Part shown: positions 7,799-15,275 of the stretch, piece after piece | How positions within the stretch are numbered: position 1 is the first letter of the stretch | Layout: every line of letters starts with the position of its first letter | Source: CAZOWW01 sp964583765 | Lineage (GTDB): Bacteria; Actinomycetota; Actinomycetes; Actinomycetales; Kineosporiaceae | Assembly: GCA_964583765.1 (NCBI GenBank) | Contig: CAZOWW010000115.1 | Span: forward strand, 1 to 17,984 | DNA: 17,984 bases | Direction of reading: 5' to 3' | Made by a program: the position numbers and the translations under genes | Notes under the pieces: generated by a model | Told to the model about the DNA's origin: nothing | Database searches by the model: none | Seen by the model: the letters and a program-made list of their open reading frames with translations, nothing else

Positions 7799-8212
7799 TC
7801 AGTTCGCCGTCACGGAGAGCCTGGCCTGCTGTTGACCGGTGACGTCCGCAATGAGCTCGAAGTCCTTGTCGACGTGCAGGACGATCAGTCCACAGAGTTC
7901 GGCGGTCGCCGCGATGAGGAGGTCCGGGATGGATGGCGCCCGGTACTGGCCACGGTCGGCGAGCACCCGCTGAACCTCAAGAGCGCGGTCCTCAATGGCC
8001 AGTGTGAGGTACTCCACAGGCATCAGCGACAGCGGCGGGATCCGCGTCGCCGAGCGGAGTTCAAGCCCGGATCGAGCGGAGAAGCCGACTTCGAGCAGGG
8101 TGATGGTGCCGATGTGCAGCAGACCGCGTTCGAGCCTGTCGAGCCACTCCTGCTGGGCGACGGCCCGGCTCAAGCGCACGAGCGCGGACTTGTCCACGAG
8201 CCAGGCATTCAT
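7799..8212 (-). CDS. vapC: VapC-like PIN-domain ribonuclease toxin
   Basis: 137 residues from ATG 8212, whose ATGA overlaps the TGA ending the antitoxin frame; an ATG two codons earlier (8218) is possible but fits the overlap less well. The PIN-domain acidic residues are all present: Asp7 (LVDKSALVRL), Glu41 (ITLLEVGFSAR), Asp97 (IPDLLIAATAE) and Asp115/Asp117 (HVDKDFELIAD). VapC toxins are Mg-dependent endoribonucleases that cut tRNA or rRNA and are neutralised by VapB. Length is typical and the toxin looks intact. Its partner vapB is interrupted by a stop codon, which raises the question of how it is kept harmless. Cleavage target cannot be predicted. The call is firm at family level. Confidence 0.88.
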   Translation of the reverse strand: MNAWLVDKSALVRLSRAVAQQEWLDRLERGLLHIGTITLLEVGFSARSGLELRSATRIPPLSLMPVEYLTLAIEDRALEVQRVLADRGQYRAPSIPDLLIAATAELCGLIVLHVDKDFELIADVTGQQQARLSVTAN

Positions 8213-8439
8213 TCCCATGCCGCCCGCATGATCTCCGTGTCTCCCAGATCGGCGAACGTCTCCGCGAATCGCTGCAGGGAACCTCCCGTCGGCGACTCGG
8301 CCGGCGCGGCCGTCACCTGTACGGCCTACGCCAGTTGTCGACGGATGTACTCATTGCGAGACAACTTCAAGATCGCCGCCCTGGCATCGATCGCGGCGAC
8401 TTCGGCGTCCGGGATGTTGCGGATCAGGATGTCGGTCAC
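8209..8439 (-). pseudogene. vapB: VapB-like antitoxin gene interrupted by an amber codon
   Basis: GTG 8439 lies 5 nt after GGAGG (8445-8449). The first 37 codons give MTDILIRNIPDAEVAAIDAR continuing to LSRNEYIRRQLA, a ribbon-helix-helix DNA-binding domain. TAG follows at 8328-8326. The same frame then continues 38 codons without further stops (AVQVTAAPAESPTGGSLQRF, then AETFADLGDTEIMRAAWE) to a TGA at 8211-8209 that overlaps the vapC ATG. The second part is the typical toxin-binding tail (RRFAETFADL type) of actinobacterial VapB, and the combined 76-codon length is normal. The likely ancestral codon is CAG, one transition from TAG. Either the antitoxin is broken, the stop is read through, or the tail restarts at the in-frame GTG four codons past the stop (8316-8314). 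The RHH part alone could still bind its operator. Confidence 0.8.
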
Positions 8440-8444
8440 GACCA

Positions 8445-8471
8445 CCTCCACGTGATAGCCCGTGATATCAC
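8445..8471 (-). promoter_or_regulatory. Probable vapBC operator and ribosome-binding site
   Basis: Immediately upstream of vapB, CGTGATA occurs twice 10 nt apart (8451-8457, 8461-8467), and the second copy is part of a perfect 10-bp palindrome GTGATATCAC (8462-8471). Ribbon-helix-helix antitoxins bind short repeats spaced about one helical turn to autorepress their operons. The GGAGG at 8445-8449 is the vapB ribosome site. Operator role is inferred from position and symmetry. Confidence 0.5.
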
Positions 8472-8499
8472 CAGGCGGCTTCCCTGACCCGCCCGCCCG

Positions 8500-8521
8500 C
8501 CCGGTCCGACCCGGGTCCGGG
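8500..8521 (-). terminator. Stem-loop after permease gene
   Basis: CCCGG-T-CC / GG-T-CCGGG form a 7-bp stem with one mismatch and a 6-nt loop, starting 20 nt past the permease stop codon. A GC-rich tract (GCCCGCCCGC on the plus strand) follows instead of a U run. A second inverted repeat (GCGCGGA / TCCGCGC, 8548-8574) overlaps the 3' end of the coding region. Factor-independent termination is plausible but not shown. Confidence 0.35.
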
Positions 8522-8541
8522 CCAGGCCCCAGGCAGTTCCG

Positions 8542-9924
8542 TCAGCCGCGCGGACCGGTCCGACCGATCCGCGCTCGGTGCAGCCGAACTCCCCGGCCGA
8601 TCGCACCCACGGCGAACACGATTCCGCCGCCCAGCAGCGCGGACACCGGCAGGGTGACCACCAGGACGACGCACCCCAGGCCGCCGAGGACCTGCAGGAA
8701 CCGGGGTCGGCGACGCCATGCGGAGTCCTGGGTGAACGCGGCCGCATTGGCGATCAGGTAGTAGACGAGCACGCCCATCGAGGAGAAGCCGATCGCGCCG
8801 CGCAGGTCGACGAGCAGGACGAGGACGACGCCGACCGCGGCGAGGGCGACCTCGGCACGGTGCGGCACCTCGAAGCGGGGGTGGACCTCGGCCAACCAGC
8901 CGGGCAGGTCGCCCGCACGCGCCATGGCCAAAGTGGTGCGGCCCACGCCGGCGATCAGTGCCAGCAGTGCCCCCAGGGCGGCGGCGGCTGCACCGACCCG
9001 CACCACCGGGACGGCCCAGGCCCAGCCGACGGTCCGGACCACGTCGACCAGCGGGGCCGTGGTGGCGGCCAGCCTCGTCGGTCCGAGCACGAGGAGCACG
9101 CCGGTCCCCACCGCGGAATAGATCATGACCGTGAGGGCCAGCGCGGTGACGACCGCCCGGGGAATGGTCCGGCGCGGATCCCTGACCTCCTCCCCCAGGG
9201 TCGCGATGCGCGCGTACCCGGCGAAGGCGAAGAAGAGCAATCCCGCGGACTGCAGCACCCCGTACCAGCCCACCGCAGGGACCGACCGGCCCGACAACCG
9301 GCCCGGGTCGGCGGCTCCGCCGAGGTAGCTCGCCGCCAGGACCATGACCAGCGAGACGAGGACGACGCCGAGCAGCACCCTGGCCAGCCGGGCGGTCCGG
9401 GTGACCCCGCGGTAGTTGACCACGGCCAGGGCGATCACGGCGCCCAGCGCCACCGGCCGGCGCCACGGGACCTGCGCGGCGTAGGCGGCGAAGGTCATCG
9501 CCATCGCAGCGCAGGAGGCCGTCTTGCCGACGACGAATCCCCACCCGGCCACGAAGCCCCACCAGCCGCCCAGCCGCTCCCGCCCGTAGACGTAGGTACC
9601 ACCCGAGGTCGGGTACTGGGCGGCGAGCTGGGCCGAGGAGGTGGCGTTGCAGTAGGCCACGACCGCGGCGACGCCCAGCCCGATGAGCAGCCCCGTGCCG
9701 GCGGCCCCGGCGGCAGGCGGGAACGCGGCGAAGACCCCGGCCCCGATCATCGACGCCAGGCCCAGCACGACCGCGTCGAACAGGCCCAGCCGGCGTGCGA
9801 GGTGCGGCCGGGGATGCCCTCGGGTGTCGAGGACATCCCCGGCCGACTCCTCGGGACCGGCCGGCGCCTGGTGGCCCACCGACTCCGGGTGACCCACCGA
9901 CTCCGGGTGACCGGAGAGGTCCAC
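8542..9924 (-). CDS. APC-superfamily amino acid permease
   Basis: 460 residues, strongly hydrophobic, about 12 predicted membrane segments. The unwound TM1 motif MIGAGVFAAFPP (59-70) and the loop GEEVRDPRRTIPRAV are characteristic of APC-family amino acid/polyamine transporters, which move substrates with H+ or by exchange at the cytoplasmic membrane. Substrate cannot be told from sequence. The family-like part begins at about LARRLGLFDAVVLGL (residue 42). The first 40 residues are a hydrophilic extension with a tandem GHPESV duplication, and no clear ribosome site precedes GTG 9924, so the start is uncertain. A degenerate copy of its 3' part lies at 7556-7690 beyond vapBC. Transcribed in the same direction as the phosphoesterase upstream, with an 89-nt gap. 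Confidence 0.85.
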   Translation of the reverse strand: MDLSGHPESVGHPESVGHQAPAGPEESAGDVLDTRGHPRPHLARRLGLFDAVVLGLASMIGAGVFAAFPPAAGAAGTGLLIGLGVAAVVAYCNATSSAQLAAQYPTSGGTYVYGRERLGGWWGFVAGWGFVVGKTASCAAMAMTFAAYAAQVPWRRPVALGAVIALAVVNYRGVTRTARLARVLLGVVLVSLVMVLAASYLGGAADPGRLSGRSVPAVGWYGVLQSAGLLFFAFAGYARIATLGEEVRDPRRTIPRAVVTALALTVMIYSAVGTGVLLVLGPTRLAATTAPLVDVVRTVGWAWAVPVVRVGAAAAALGALLALIAGVGRTTLAMARAGDLPGWLAEVHPRFEVPHRAEVALAAVGVVLVLLVDLRGAIGFSSMGVLVYYLIANAAAFTQDSAWRRRPRFLQVLGGLGCVVLVVTLPVSALLGGGIVFAVGAIGRGVRLHRARIGRTGPRG

Positions 9925-10017
9925 CTGATCGGGCAGGTGCTCGCTCAGTCGCAGGCCTCCGTCACTCCCCGGGCTCCGTCACCACGCGGACTTCGTCCCC
10001 TGCACGGACTCCGTCAC
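9925..10017. repeat. CTCCGTCAC direct repeats between phosphoesterase and permease
   Basis: Three copies of CTCCGTCAC are at 9957-9965, 9974-9982 and 10009-10017; the last overlaps the phosphoesterase stop codon. Two are followed by TCCCCGG. They continue the short-repeat character of the adjacent permease 5' end (GACTCCGGGTGACC repeated at about 9889-9911). No gene or clear terminator is seen here; the function may be none beyond replication slippage. Confidence 0.4.
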
Positions 10018-12782
10018 TCCCCGGCGTCCGCGGCCGGGATGAACGCCCCCGGCACCTGGGCGGGGAGGTAGATCCGGGACTCACCCGGGTACGGCGTCGT
10101 CCACCCGTGCATCTGGTACCACGTGAGGTGGTTCATCTGCGCCGGGTTCGCATAGTCCGGGACAGCGCTCGGACCGGTCAGGTGCTGCTGGGACCGCCAC
10201 TTCTGCCACTGTGCGGCGACCTGCTTCTCGGCCGTGGGTACCACGGTGGAGGGCTGGGCGGCGGCGTCCGCGGTCGGCACCGTGTCCCAACCGCAGCTCG
10301 GCTCAGTCGCGTACCCCAGCGTCAGCGAGGTCCGGTTCGGCACCGCGGTGAACGGCCGGAAGTCGGGTCGCGGGGTGAAGGCTCCCCGCATCGGGGTGGC
10401 CGCGCTGTCCTTCTGGTTCATCGGGTGGATGCCGAGGATCTGCTCGATCGTTCGGATCATCGTGATCTGCGAGTAGTAGGTGCCGTCCACCACGCCGTGC
10501 CGGACGTAGGGGCTGATGATCTCGATCGGTCCGCGGTGACCGTCGACGTGGTCCTGGCCGTTCTGGCTGTCGTCCTCGACCACGAAGATTGCCGAGTCCT
10601 TCCAGTACCGGCTGTGCGAGATGGTGTCGACGATCCGGCCCACCGCGAGGTCGTTGTCCGCGACCTGGGCGGCGGGGTTCAACGGGCCCCCGGTGTGGTC
10701 GCTGGACAGCCACAACATGTTCAGGTCGGCCGGGCCGTGCTTCTGGAAGTCCTGCTTCCAGATCTCGTACCGGTACAGGTCCGGGATGCCGACGTCGAAC
10801 TTCGGGTAGGCGTGCACCGTGACGTCGTTCAGGGACGGGATCGGGGACGACGTCACCTGGTCGATCGTGGTGGGGTTCCCCGTCGCGTCCATGCTCAGCG
10901 CGTCGCAGTAGAAAGTGCCCCAGTTGTTGCCGGCCGGGTACGTCTCGAACTGCTCGAACTCCCCGAAGTTGCGGACGGTCCGGCCGACCGCCTGGGCACC
11001 GCTCCAGAGGAAGCCGGAGCGCTGGTGGCCGAGGGCGTCGTCCTCGGTGTCGTAGCTGCGCACGTACTCGCCCGCGGAGGACTCCGTGTACTCCGGGTCG
11101 TCCGCCTGCATCAGCCAGTTGTGTCCCTCGGCGGAGTTCGTGCCGATGTCGTAGGTGTTGTCGTAGAGGCCGAACTGCGTCGCCAACGCGTGCTGGTTCG
11201 GGGTCACGTTCTGGCCGAACTGGGTCAGCGACGGATCGCCGTCGCCCTGCGCGATGTCCCCGAACACCTGGTCGTAGGTCCGGTTCTCCTTGACGAGCAG
11301 GAAGACGTGCTTGATCGTCGACGGGTCGCCCAGGCGCGCCGGGACGGGAGTCGGCACGGACGTCGGCTTCGCGGTCGCGCCGCCGGCCCACCGCACCGAC
11401 CCGGGGGTCCAGCCGTTCTGCTGGAACACCTTCGCGGTGTAGCGCGCGGTGTCGTGATCGCTGGGGAGCGTGAACCTGGTCAGGCTGCTCGTGGTGTCGT
11501 GGGTGTTGTGCCCGTTGCTGTCCGGGCGCAGGGCGTCGATACCCCGGGTGTTGCTGACCAGGATCTGCTTGCCCACGACGTCGACAGCGGTCGGGAAGTA
11601 GTCGGTCGGCAGCAGGCCGACGTAGCTGACCGGGGTCTGTGCCGTGGTGTAGTGGTACACGGCGACCGCGTCGGCGCGGCCGAGCGTCACCAGGAGGTGA
11701 CCGTCGTCGGTGAGGGTGATGCCGTCCGGCTCGTAACCGACGCTCGCCTCCGGCCACGGCTGCGTGGCGATGGTCTGGACGACGGCGTCCTTGCGGGTGT
11801 CGATGACCGAGACGTCGTCGCTGCCGGTGTCGGCGACGAACAGCGTGCCGTTCCTGGCGTAGAGCGAGGTCGGGTGCAGGCCGACCGTGATGCTCCGCAC
11901 GGCGGCCTCCGTGTGCGCCAGGTCGATGACGCTCACCGTGCCGGTGGTCGTGGCCCCGGTCCTCGGATCGGCCGGCACCTGCGTGTCGTAGGAGTTGAGG
12001 GTGGTGTCACCGGCGGTGGCGGGACGCCCTCCCTCGTTGCTGACGTACAGCCGGGCGCCGATGCGCACGATGCCGCGCGGAGCGTTGCCGACGGCCCAGC
12101 TGCGCTCGATGGTGCCGGTGACCGCGTCGATGGCGGCCACGCGGTTCTGCCCGTTGACCGCGGCGTACACGGTGGCGCCGTCCGCGGAGAACACCGCCTG
12201 GGCCGGGAGCCCGCTCTTGGTGCCGTCCGCCGGGATGGCGACGAAGGTGGGCACGCCGACCGAGCCGTCGGCGTTGACCGGGAACCGCTGGTAGCCGTCG
12301 ATCTGGGGCAGCCACAGGGTGGACCCGTCCGGGGAGTAGGTCGGCCCCTGCTGCCCCACGCTGTTGTTGCTGATCCTCAGGTCGGCCGCCGCCGAGTTCC
12401 CGACGAGCTGCTGGACCTTCCAGTTCCTCAGATCGACGATGGTGAGCGCGATACCCCCGTCGGCGGTGAGAGCGGCGAGGTGGCTGCCGTCCGGACTGAG
12501 CGTTGCGGTCATGATCTTGCCGTTGTTGATGACCAGCCGGTCGCCCAGCGGCGCGAGGACCTGGTCCCCGGCCACGACCAGACCCCGGGACGTGGTCTGG
12601 CCGACGTGATCCGTGCCGAACCCGTTCGTCGAGGCGTAGGCGATGCCGTAGCTGGTGCCGAGCACAGCGACGGCGGTGATGCCGGCGAGCAGCAGCCGGA
12701 CCCGGTGGACCCGGCGGCCGGTACGTCCGAAGATGCCCGGGCGGGCCTCCGGAGCGCGCCGGTGTCGGCGAACTACGTCCAT
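10014..12782 (-). CDS. Membrane-anchored YncE-like beta-propeller / phosphoesterase fusion
   Basis: 922 residues; ATG 12782 preceded by GGAAGGGG, 3 nt after the ABC permease stop, so translationally linked. An N-terminal hydrophobic segment (about 29-48) should anchor or export it. Residues about 60-460 are a YVTN/YncE-type beta-propeller (VSVIDLAHTEAAVRSITVG, LFVADTGSDDVSVIDT). The C-terminal half is a PF04185-type phosphoesterase: KENRTYDQVFGD with Glu499-Asn500, GTNSAEGHNW, SSDHTGG (Asp695-His696), EDDSQNGQDHVDGHRGP (736 on), residues placed to bind metals. Relatives are annotated as bifunctional YncE/alkaline phosphatase family proteins or phospholipase C/acid phosphatase-like. I infer an extracytoplasmic phosphate-ester hydrolase, perhaps acting on lipid or envelope polymer; substrate unknown. 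Co-transcription with an ABC exporter and a two-component system suggests an envelope task. Confidence 0.88.
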   Translation of the reverse strand: MDVVRRHRRAPEARPGIFGRTGRRVHRVRLLLAGITAVAVLGTSYGIAYASTNGFGTDHVGQTTSRGLVVAGDQVLAPLGDRLVINNGKIMTATLSPDGSHLAALTADGGIALTIVDLRNWKVQQLVGNSAAADLRISNNSVGQQGPTYSPDGSTLWLPQIDGYQRFPVNADGSVGVPTFVAIPADGTKSGLPAQAVFSADGATVYAAVNGQNRVAAIDAVTGTIERSWAVGNAPRGIVRIGARLYVSNEGGRPATAGDTTLNSYDTQVPADPRTGATTTGTVSVIDLAHTEAAVRSITVGLHPTSLYARNGTLFVADTGSDDVSVIDTRKDAVVQTIATQPWPEASVGYEPDGITLTDDGHLLVTLGRADAVAVYHYTTAQTPVSYVGLLPTDYFPTAVDVVGKQILVSNTRGIDALRPDSNGHNTHDTTSSLTRFTLPSDHDTARYTAKVFQQNGWTPGSVRWAGGATAKPTSVPTPVPARLGDPSTIKHVFLLVKENRTYDQVFGDIAQGDGDPSLTQFGQNVTPNQHALATQFGLYDNTYDIGTNSAEGHNWLMQADDPEYTESSAGEYVRSYDTEDDALGHQRSGFLWSGAQAVGRTVRNFGEFEQFETYPAGNNWGTFYCDALSMDATGNPTTIDQVTSSPIPSLNDVTVHAYPKFDVGIPDLYRYEIWKQDFQKHGPADLNMLWLSSDHTGGPLNPAAQVADNDLAVGRIVDTISHSRYWKDSAIFVVEDDSQNGQDHVDGHRGPIEIISPYVRHGVVDGTYYSQITMIRTIEQILGIHPMNQKDSAATPMRGAFTPRPDFRPFTAVPNRTSLTLGYATEPSCGWDTVPTADAAAQPSTVVPTAEKQVAAQWQKWRSQQHLTGPSAVPDYANPAQMNHLTWYQMHGWTTPYPGESRIYLPAQVPGAFIPAADAGE

Positions 12783-12785
12783 GAC

Positions 12786-14138
12786 TCATCCCCTTCCGGT
12801 GGATGCGAGCAGATCGACGATTCCGTCGAACCGCCACAGAGGGTTGGGCGCGTCCCCGCTCGGGGTGCGCACCATGAAGTAGCCGTTCACCGCCCGCGGA
12901 CCGTCGCCGTCGGCGACATACCGGCCGTCCGCGGTGACGTCGAGCTGGTAGGTGGCGTTGCCCACGGCGGAGGTGCCGGGCAGGTGCCAGGAGACGACGC
13001 AACGCCAGCCGCTGCCCGGGCCACTGTTCGCGACCAGGCCGTCGCCCTTGGTGCAGGTCGCGGAGGTCTGCAGCTGGGCCTCGGTGACGTCCGGGCGGTG
13101 CAGTTCCTGCGTCTGTGCCCGGTACAGGTGGGCGAAGGCCGTCGCCAGCGAGCGCTGCAGCTTGCTCTGGTCGATGCCGGATCCCGACGCGGGCGTGGCC
13201 GCCCCGAGGACGGCGACCGTGAGGGCGAGCAGGGTCGCGAGCGGCAGGACGCCGGCGGTGAACGCCCGGCGGCCGGAACCGTCGTGGGCGGTGGTGAAGT
13301 CCCGTCGCAGGAACACCCGGTACGCGGCCACGGTGGCGAGGACGGCCCACAGCAGGCTGACCACGATGCCGACGAGCAGCGGTCCGAGCTGTGCCGGGCT
13401 GGTGAACAGACCACGCCAGGCGAGGAAGGCGTAGCCGGGCAGGGCCAGGCGTACCGCGACGGGCAGGGGCAGGATCTGGGCGACCTGCATGCCGAAGGCG
13501 ACGACCGCGGGCAGCAGCAATCCCATCGGGGAACGCCCCATCGTGACGGAACCGAGCAGGCCGATCGCCGCGAGCGCCAAGGTCGGAGCCAGTGCGCAGA
13601 TCCAGGCGAGGAGCACCGCGCGACCGGCGTCCGCCGAGGCGAGCACGTGCCCGTCCAGTCCGGTCAGTGGCTGGTCGCCGACGGCCAGCAGGCCGGCGAC
13701 GGCGCTGGAACAGGCCAGTCCGGCCACCAGCAGCCCGATCACGGTGAGGCTGGCGAGGGCCTTGCCGAGGAAGATCCGTCGTGGCGAGCGCATCGCCACG
13801 AGCAGGTGGCACCACGTGCCCAGCCGGTCCTCGGCGGCGAACACGTCCCCGGCCACCACCGAGGTGAGCAACGGCAGCGCCCAGGTGCCGGCGAAGCCGA
13901 GCGCCACCAGAGGTCCCGCCCAGCCGGTGGCGTGCATCCAGCGGCCGAACACGGTGTCGGCGGGCAGGGTTCCCTGCTGATGGATGGCCACGACGACGAC
14001 CGTCGGGCCGATCCAGGCGGCGAGGAGCAGGGCACGAACCCGCCATTGGGACACCAGCTTCACCAGCTCGAACCGGTAGCCGCGCAGCACCGGCACGGGG
14101 CGGGAAGCGGCGACCGGGACGTCGATCGTGGCGGTCAT
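12786..14138 (-). CDS. ABC-2 type transporter permease with extracytoplasmic C-terminal domain
   Basis: 450 residues; ATG 14138 overlaps the ATPase stop (ATGA, 14135-14138). About six membrane segments (such as RALLLAAWIGPTVVVVAI, LTVIGLLVAGLACSSAVAGL, LGPLLVGIVVSLLWAVLATV), with VVAGDVFAAEDRLGTW and SPRRIFLGK typical of ABC-2 permeases. After the last segment (FTAGVLPLATLLALTVAVLG) a soluble domain of about 130 residues follows, with two cysteines (SATCTKGD, GWRCVVSWHLPG) and ATYQLDVTADGRYVADGDG. It should lie outside the membrane, possibly with a disulfide. That tail is not part of ordinary ABC-2 permeases. Together with the upstream ATPase it should form an exporter; cargo unknown. The downstream phosphoesterase may act on the exported material or be matured with it. 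Confidence 0.85.
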   Translation of the reverse strand: MTATIDVPVAASRPVPVLRGYRFELVKLVSQWRVRALLLAAWIGPTVVVVAIHQQGTLPADTVFGRWMHATGWAGPLVALGFAGTWALPLLTSVVAGDVFAAEDRLGTWCHLLVAMRSPRRIFLGKALASLTVIGLLVAGLACSSAVAGLLAVGDQPLTGLDGHVLASADAGRAVLLAWICALAPTLALAAIGLLGSVTMGRSPMGLLLPAVVAFGMQVAQILPLPVAVRLALPGYAFLAWRGLFTSPAQLGPLLVGIVVSLLWAVLATVAAYRVFLRRDFTTAHDGSGRRAFTAGVLPLATLLALTVAVLGAATPASGSGIDQSKLQRSLATAFAHLYRAQTQELHRPDVTEAQLQTSATCTKGDGLVANSGPGSGWRCVVSWHLPGTSAVGNATYQLDVTADGRYVADGDGPRAVNGYFMVRTPSGDAPNPLWRFDGIVDLLASTGRG

Positions 14139-15133
14139 CGTGCGCCTTCCCGCTGCTCACGGACGTCGTCCTGCTGCTCGGTGAGGGCGAGGAAGGCCGT
14201 CTCCAGGGGAGAGATCACAGGGGTGAGCTCGCGCAGCGCGACACCCCACCCGACGAGCCGCACCACCAGGTCGTCGAGAGCCGCCACCGACGCCCGCACG
14301 ACGAGGGCGTCGCCGGCCGCCCGAGGCCCGACCTCCGGGTCGACGGCCGCTCGCAGCCCGCCCGGCCGATCGTCCAGCACGTGCAGGTCCGGCGCGTCGA
14401 GCGCCAGCCGCCGGGCGACGTCCGGAGCGGTGGTGACCAGGCGGTACTCGAGGTCGCCGCTCTCGGCACGCAGCTTCTCCACCGAGCCGGAGAAGACCAC
14501 CCGCCCGGTCCGCAGAAGGGTGACCTCGGAGCAGAGCGCCCCGACGTCGTCCATCCGGTGACTGGAGAGCACCACGGCCGCCCCCTCGGCGGCCAGTCGG
14601 GCGAGCACACGGTGCATGTGGTGTTGGCCGGCCGGGTCCAGACCGTTGGTCGGTTCGTCCAGCACCAGCAGCCGCGGCCTGGTCAGCAGCGCGGCGGCGA
14701 GCCCCAGCCGCTGCCGCATGCCGAGCGAGAAGCCGCGCACCCGGTCGTCCGCGACGTCGGTGAGACCAACCTCGTGGAGCACGTCGTCGACGCCCGCCGT
14801 GCGCGCGTCCCGTCCGCGAAGTGCGGCCAGTGCGGCCAGGTTCGCCCGGGCGGTCAGGGAGGGATAGAGCCCGGGGCCGTCCACGAACCCGGCGACACCG
14901 TCCGGTGCGGACAGGGTTCGCCCGACCGGTACGCCCAGGATCTCCAGGCTGCCCCGGTCGGCGACCGCCAGGCCGAGCAGCAGACCCAGCAGGGTGGTCT
15001 TGCCGGCACCGTTGGGGCCGACCAGGCCGTGGATGCGGCCGGGGGTCACGTCCAGGTCGACGGCGTCGAGCGCGACGACCTCACCGAAGCACTTGGTGAT
15101 CCCCCGGGCCCGCACTGTCAGGGATGCGCCCAT
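14135..15133 (-). CDS. ABC transporter ATP-binding protein
   Basis: 332 residues. Walker A GPNGAGKTT (39-47), signature SLGMRQRLGLA (136-146), Walker B LLVLDEPTN (155-163) and switch His192 (SSHRMDD) are all intact, so it should hydrolyse ATP to power the adjacent ABC-2 permease. The DrrA/CcmA-like class includes antibiotic, lantibiotic-immunity and polymer exporters. Start ATG 15133 has no good ribosome site; TAGCGT about 12 nt upstream on the coding strand could be a -10 element giving a near-leaderless message. A C-terminal extension of about 100 residues follows the nucleotide-binding core. It sits 142 nt after the response regulator gene, same strand. Specific cargo is not deducible. Confidence 0.9.
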   Translation of the reverse strand: MGASLTVRARGITKCFGEVVALDAVDLDVTPGRIHGLVGPNGAGKTTLLGLLLGLAVADRGSLEILGVPVGRTLSAPDGVAGFVDGPGLYPSLTARANLAALAALRGRDARTAGVDDVLHEVGLTDVADDRVRGFSLGMRQRLGLAAALLTRPRLLVLDEPTNGLDPAGQHHMHRVLARLAAEGAAVVLSSHRMDDVGALCSEVTLLRTGRVVFSGSVEKLRAESGDLEYRLVTTAPDVARRLALDAPDLHVLDDRPGGLRAAVDPEVGPRAAGDALVVRASVAALDDLVVRLVGWGVALRELTPVISPLETAFLALTEQQDDVREQREGAR

Positions 15134-15275
15134 GGGCCATCACGCTAGGGTCGGGCGTCCCTGAGCGGCCGAAAACCGGGTGAACAGGCCATGAAAGGGG
15201 CAGGTAGCGATAGCCAGCGGCGGGCAAACCGGGTCGAGCGTGGCGGGTCGGACGTGGCAGACCAGGTGATGCGGA

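Noticed and set aside
8578..10071. 497-codon plus-strand open frame
   Set aside because: Antisense shadow of the APC permease; composition typical of a GC artefact, no ribosome site or family motif.
9795..14561. 1588-codon plus-strand open frame antisense to permease, phosphoesterase and ABC permease
   Set aside because: Low-complexity Arg/Gly/Asp/Val-rich translation with no domain. It mirrors genuine minus-strand genes and is an expected by-product of high GC content.
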